Shown here piece by piece: positions 6,328-7,132 of a stretch of 7,132 nt of DNA; positions within the stretch are counted from its first letter, which is position 1, and each line of letters starts with the position of its first letter. A program made the translations under genes and the position numbers. The stretch comes from Desulfurococcales archaeon. Its GTDB lineage: Archaea; Thermoproteota; Thermoprotei_A; Sulfolobales; Desulfurococcaceae. The stretch covers positions 1 through 7,132 of the forward strand of contig WAON01000271.1 of NCBI GenBank assembly GCA_015521265.1, in the 5' to 3' direction. The notes beneath the pieces are model-generated. The model was not told the DNA's origin, did no database searches, and worked only from the letters and a program-made list of their open reading frames with translations.

Positions 6328-6338
6328 AAAACCTTTTT
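6321..6338. terminator. Compact bidirectional terminator between convergent genes
   Basis: AAGGT and ACCTT flank a short A-rich loop, with T5 at 6334-6338 on the + strand and A5 at 6327-6331 (T5 on the - strand). The element fills the 9-nt gap between the two stop codons and overlaps both gene ends. The hairpin is weak (5 bp); the T-runs on both strands are the stronger argument. Confidence 0.45.
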
Positions 6339-7059
6339 AGATTGATTCCTTAATCCTTATAAACTCCTCCATAATCCTATCCCCGGTGCTAGTACCGATC
6401 CTTGAAGCTCCAGCTGAGATCATTGCTAATGCGTCTAAGGCATGCCTAATGCCCCCTGCTGCTTTAACCTTGATCCTATCCCTAGCAGTGTTGTATAATA
6501 GTTTAACATCGTGCACGGTTGCACCACCAGCTACGAATCCAGTACTAGTCTTAACATAATCCGCGCCGCTCTCCACTACTAGCTCGGTAGCCTTAACCTT
6601 CTCCTCATCACTCAACAATCCCGTCTCAATAATAACCTTCACCACACCTATACCATTCTTACGCGCTTCTTTCACAACATGGATCATGTCGTCGAGGACC
6701 CTCTCGTAATCACCGCTCTTGAAGTAGTTGTTATTCATAACCATGTCTACTTCAGAAGCTCCAGCCTGTGCCGCTAGCCTAGTCTCGACAACTTTAGCAC
6801 CGGCGAGCGTGTTTCCAAGCGGGAATCCAACCACTGTTGCAAGCTTGATCGTCTTACCAGCGATCTCACGGGCTTTAACGAGTAGGCTGGGGGGAAGCAT
6901 TAATACTGCAAAACCATACTTCCTAGTATCATCAATGTATTTCTCAAGGACCTTGTAATCGGCGTGAGGCTTAAGCAGTGTATGATCAATCATTGAAGCA
7001 AGGTCTCTAGGGCTAAGCTCTAATAAGAGTTCATCAATACTCTTACCCACGAGATCCAA
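6337..7059 (-). CDS. deoC: Deoxyribose-phosphate aldolase (DERA), class I
   Basis: The enzyme cleaves 2-deoxyribose-5-phosphate to glyceraldehyde-3-phosphate and acetaldehyde through a lysine Schiff base, in the cytoplasmic breakdown of deoxynucleosides. All key parts of the TIM barrel are present: IDHTLLKP (24-31), VVGFPLG (76-82), EVDMV with the catalytic Asp105, VKVIIETG (140-147), VKTSTGF with the Schiff-base Lys170, KAAGGIR with Lys199, and the phosphate-site IGTSTG (221-226). The length of 240 residues is typical for archaeal DERA, which is shorter than the E. coli enzyme. TTG at 7057-7059 is the start. GGGGTGAG (complement of 7068-7075) lies 8 nt before it, and the N-terminal helix would be lost from the next Met (23). 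Position 54, about where E. coli has the reactive Cys47, is Met. No other nucleoside-breakdown gene is in the window. It converges on the zinc-ribbon gene and shows no link to it. Confidence 0.96.
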   Translation of the reverse strand: MDLVGKSIDELLLELSPRDLASMIDHTLLKPHADYKVLEKYIDDTRKYGFAVLMLPPSLLVKAREIAGKTIKLATVVGFPLGNTLAGAKVVETRLAAQAGASEVDMVMNNNYFKSGDYERVLDDMIHVVKEARKNGIGVVKVIIETGLLSDEEKVKATELVVESGADYVKTSTGFVAGGATVHDVKLLYNTARDRIKVKAAGGIRHALDALAMISAGASRIGTSTGDRIMEEFIRIKESI

Positions 7060-7067
7060 GGCCTAAT

Positions 7068-7094
7068 CTCACCCCGCATCTATTAATTATTAGG
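7068..7094 (-). promoter_or_regulatory. Shine-Dalgarno site and possible TATA element of deoC
   Basis: On the - strand GGGGTGAG (7068-7075) is a good ribosome site. CCTAATAATTAATA (7081-7094) is AT-rich and TATA-like. With normal spacing, however, it would place transcription start near 7060, leaving the Shine-Dalgarno site out of the mRNA. Either the TATA box lies further upstream, at or beyond the window edge, or the gene is read nearly leaderless. Confidence 0.4.
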
Positions 7095-7132
7095 ATGCAA
7101 CGTGTTATTTCTCAATTACGGCGAATTCCGGA

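Noticed and set aside
6728..6958. Open + strand frame antisense to deoC
   Set aside because: A shadow of deoC, whose active-site motifs lie in the opposite strand here.
7121..7132. GAATTC and TCCGGA sites at the very end, suggesting a cloning linker
   Set aside because: A 6-base site is common by chance and no vector sequence is recognisable.
1..7132. CRISPR array, insertion sequence, tRNA or rRNA
   Set aside because: No regularly spaced repeats, transposase motifs, terminal inverted repeats or tRNA-like cloverleaf were found on either strand.

Overview
The window looks like chromosomal DNA of a hyperthermophilic crenarchaeon, most likely of the Desulfurococcales type. Reasons: almost every gene starts at TTG or GTG, intergenic regions carry archaeal TATA-like boxes and GGTG-type Shine-Dalgarno sites, AGG/ATA codons are frequent, and the gene content includes Cmr-type CRISPR-Cas and a short archaeal-style DeoC. 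The assignment to an order is inference from style, not from a marker gene.

Layout. (1) Positions 1-1595 hold the downstream end of a type III-B CRISPR-Cas operon: the 3' part of what is probably cmr2/cas10, cut by the window edge, followed 2 nt later by cmr3. No CRISPR array and no other cmr gene lies in the window. (2) Positions 1675-2022 encode a small four-helix membrane protein with its own promoter-like element. (3) Positions 2201-6327 form the main accessory block, all on the + strand. It holds a soluble helical protein, an SPFH/Band-7 protein of the YdjI (virion-core-like) type ending in tandem zinc ribbons, and two paralogous membrane proteins that each have an N-terminal zinc ribbon and a C-terminal pair of membrane helices. 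The SPFH gene and the first zinc-ribbon membrane gene are 19 nt apart and probably cotranscribed. The second zinc-ribbon gene has its own 144-nt upstream region with two inverted repeats. (4) deoC lies on the - strand and converges on the last gene with only 9 nt between the stop codons, where a compact two-way terminator fits.

How the genes may work together. SPFH proteins of this type in Bacillus (YdjI) act with zinc-ribbon membrane partners (YdjG, YdjH) and PspA in membrane stress. The block here has a recognisable SPFH protein and two membrane zinc-ribbon proteins but no recognisable PspA. The helical protein encoded just upstream is the candidate for a soluble partner. This is the most interesting system in the window: a probable archaeal membrane-scaffold or membrane-stress module whose components are unnamed. 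The CRISPR genes and deoC look like unrelated neighbours.
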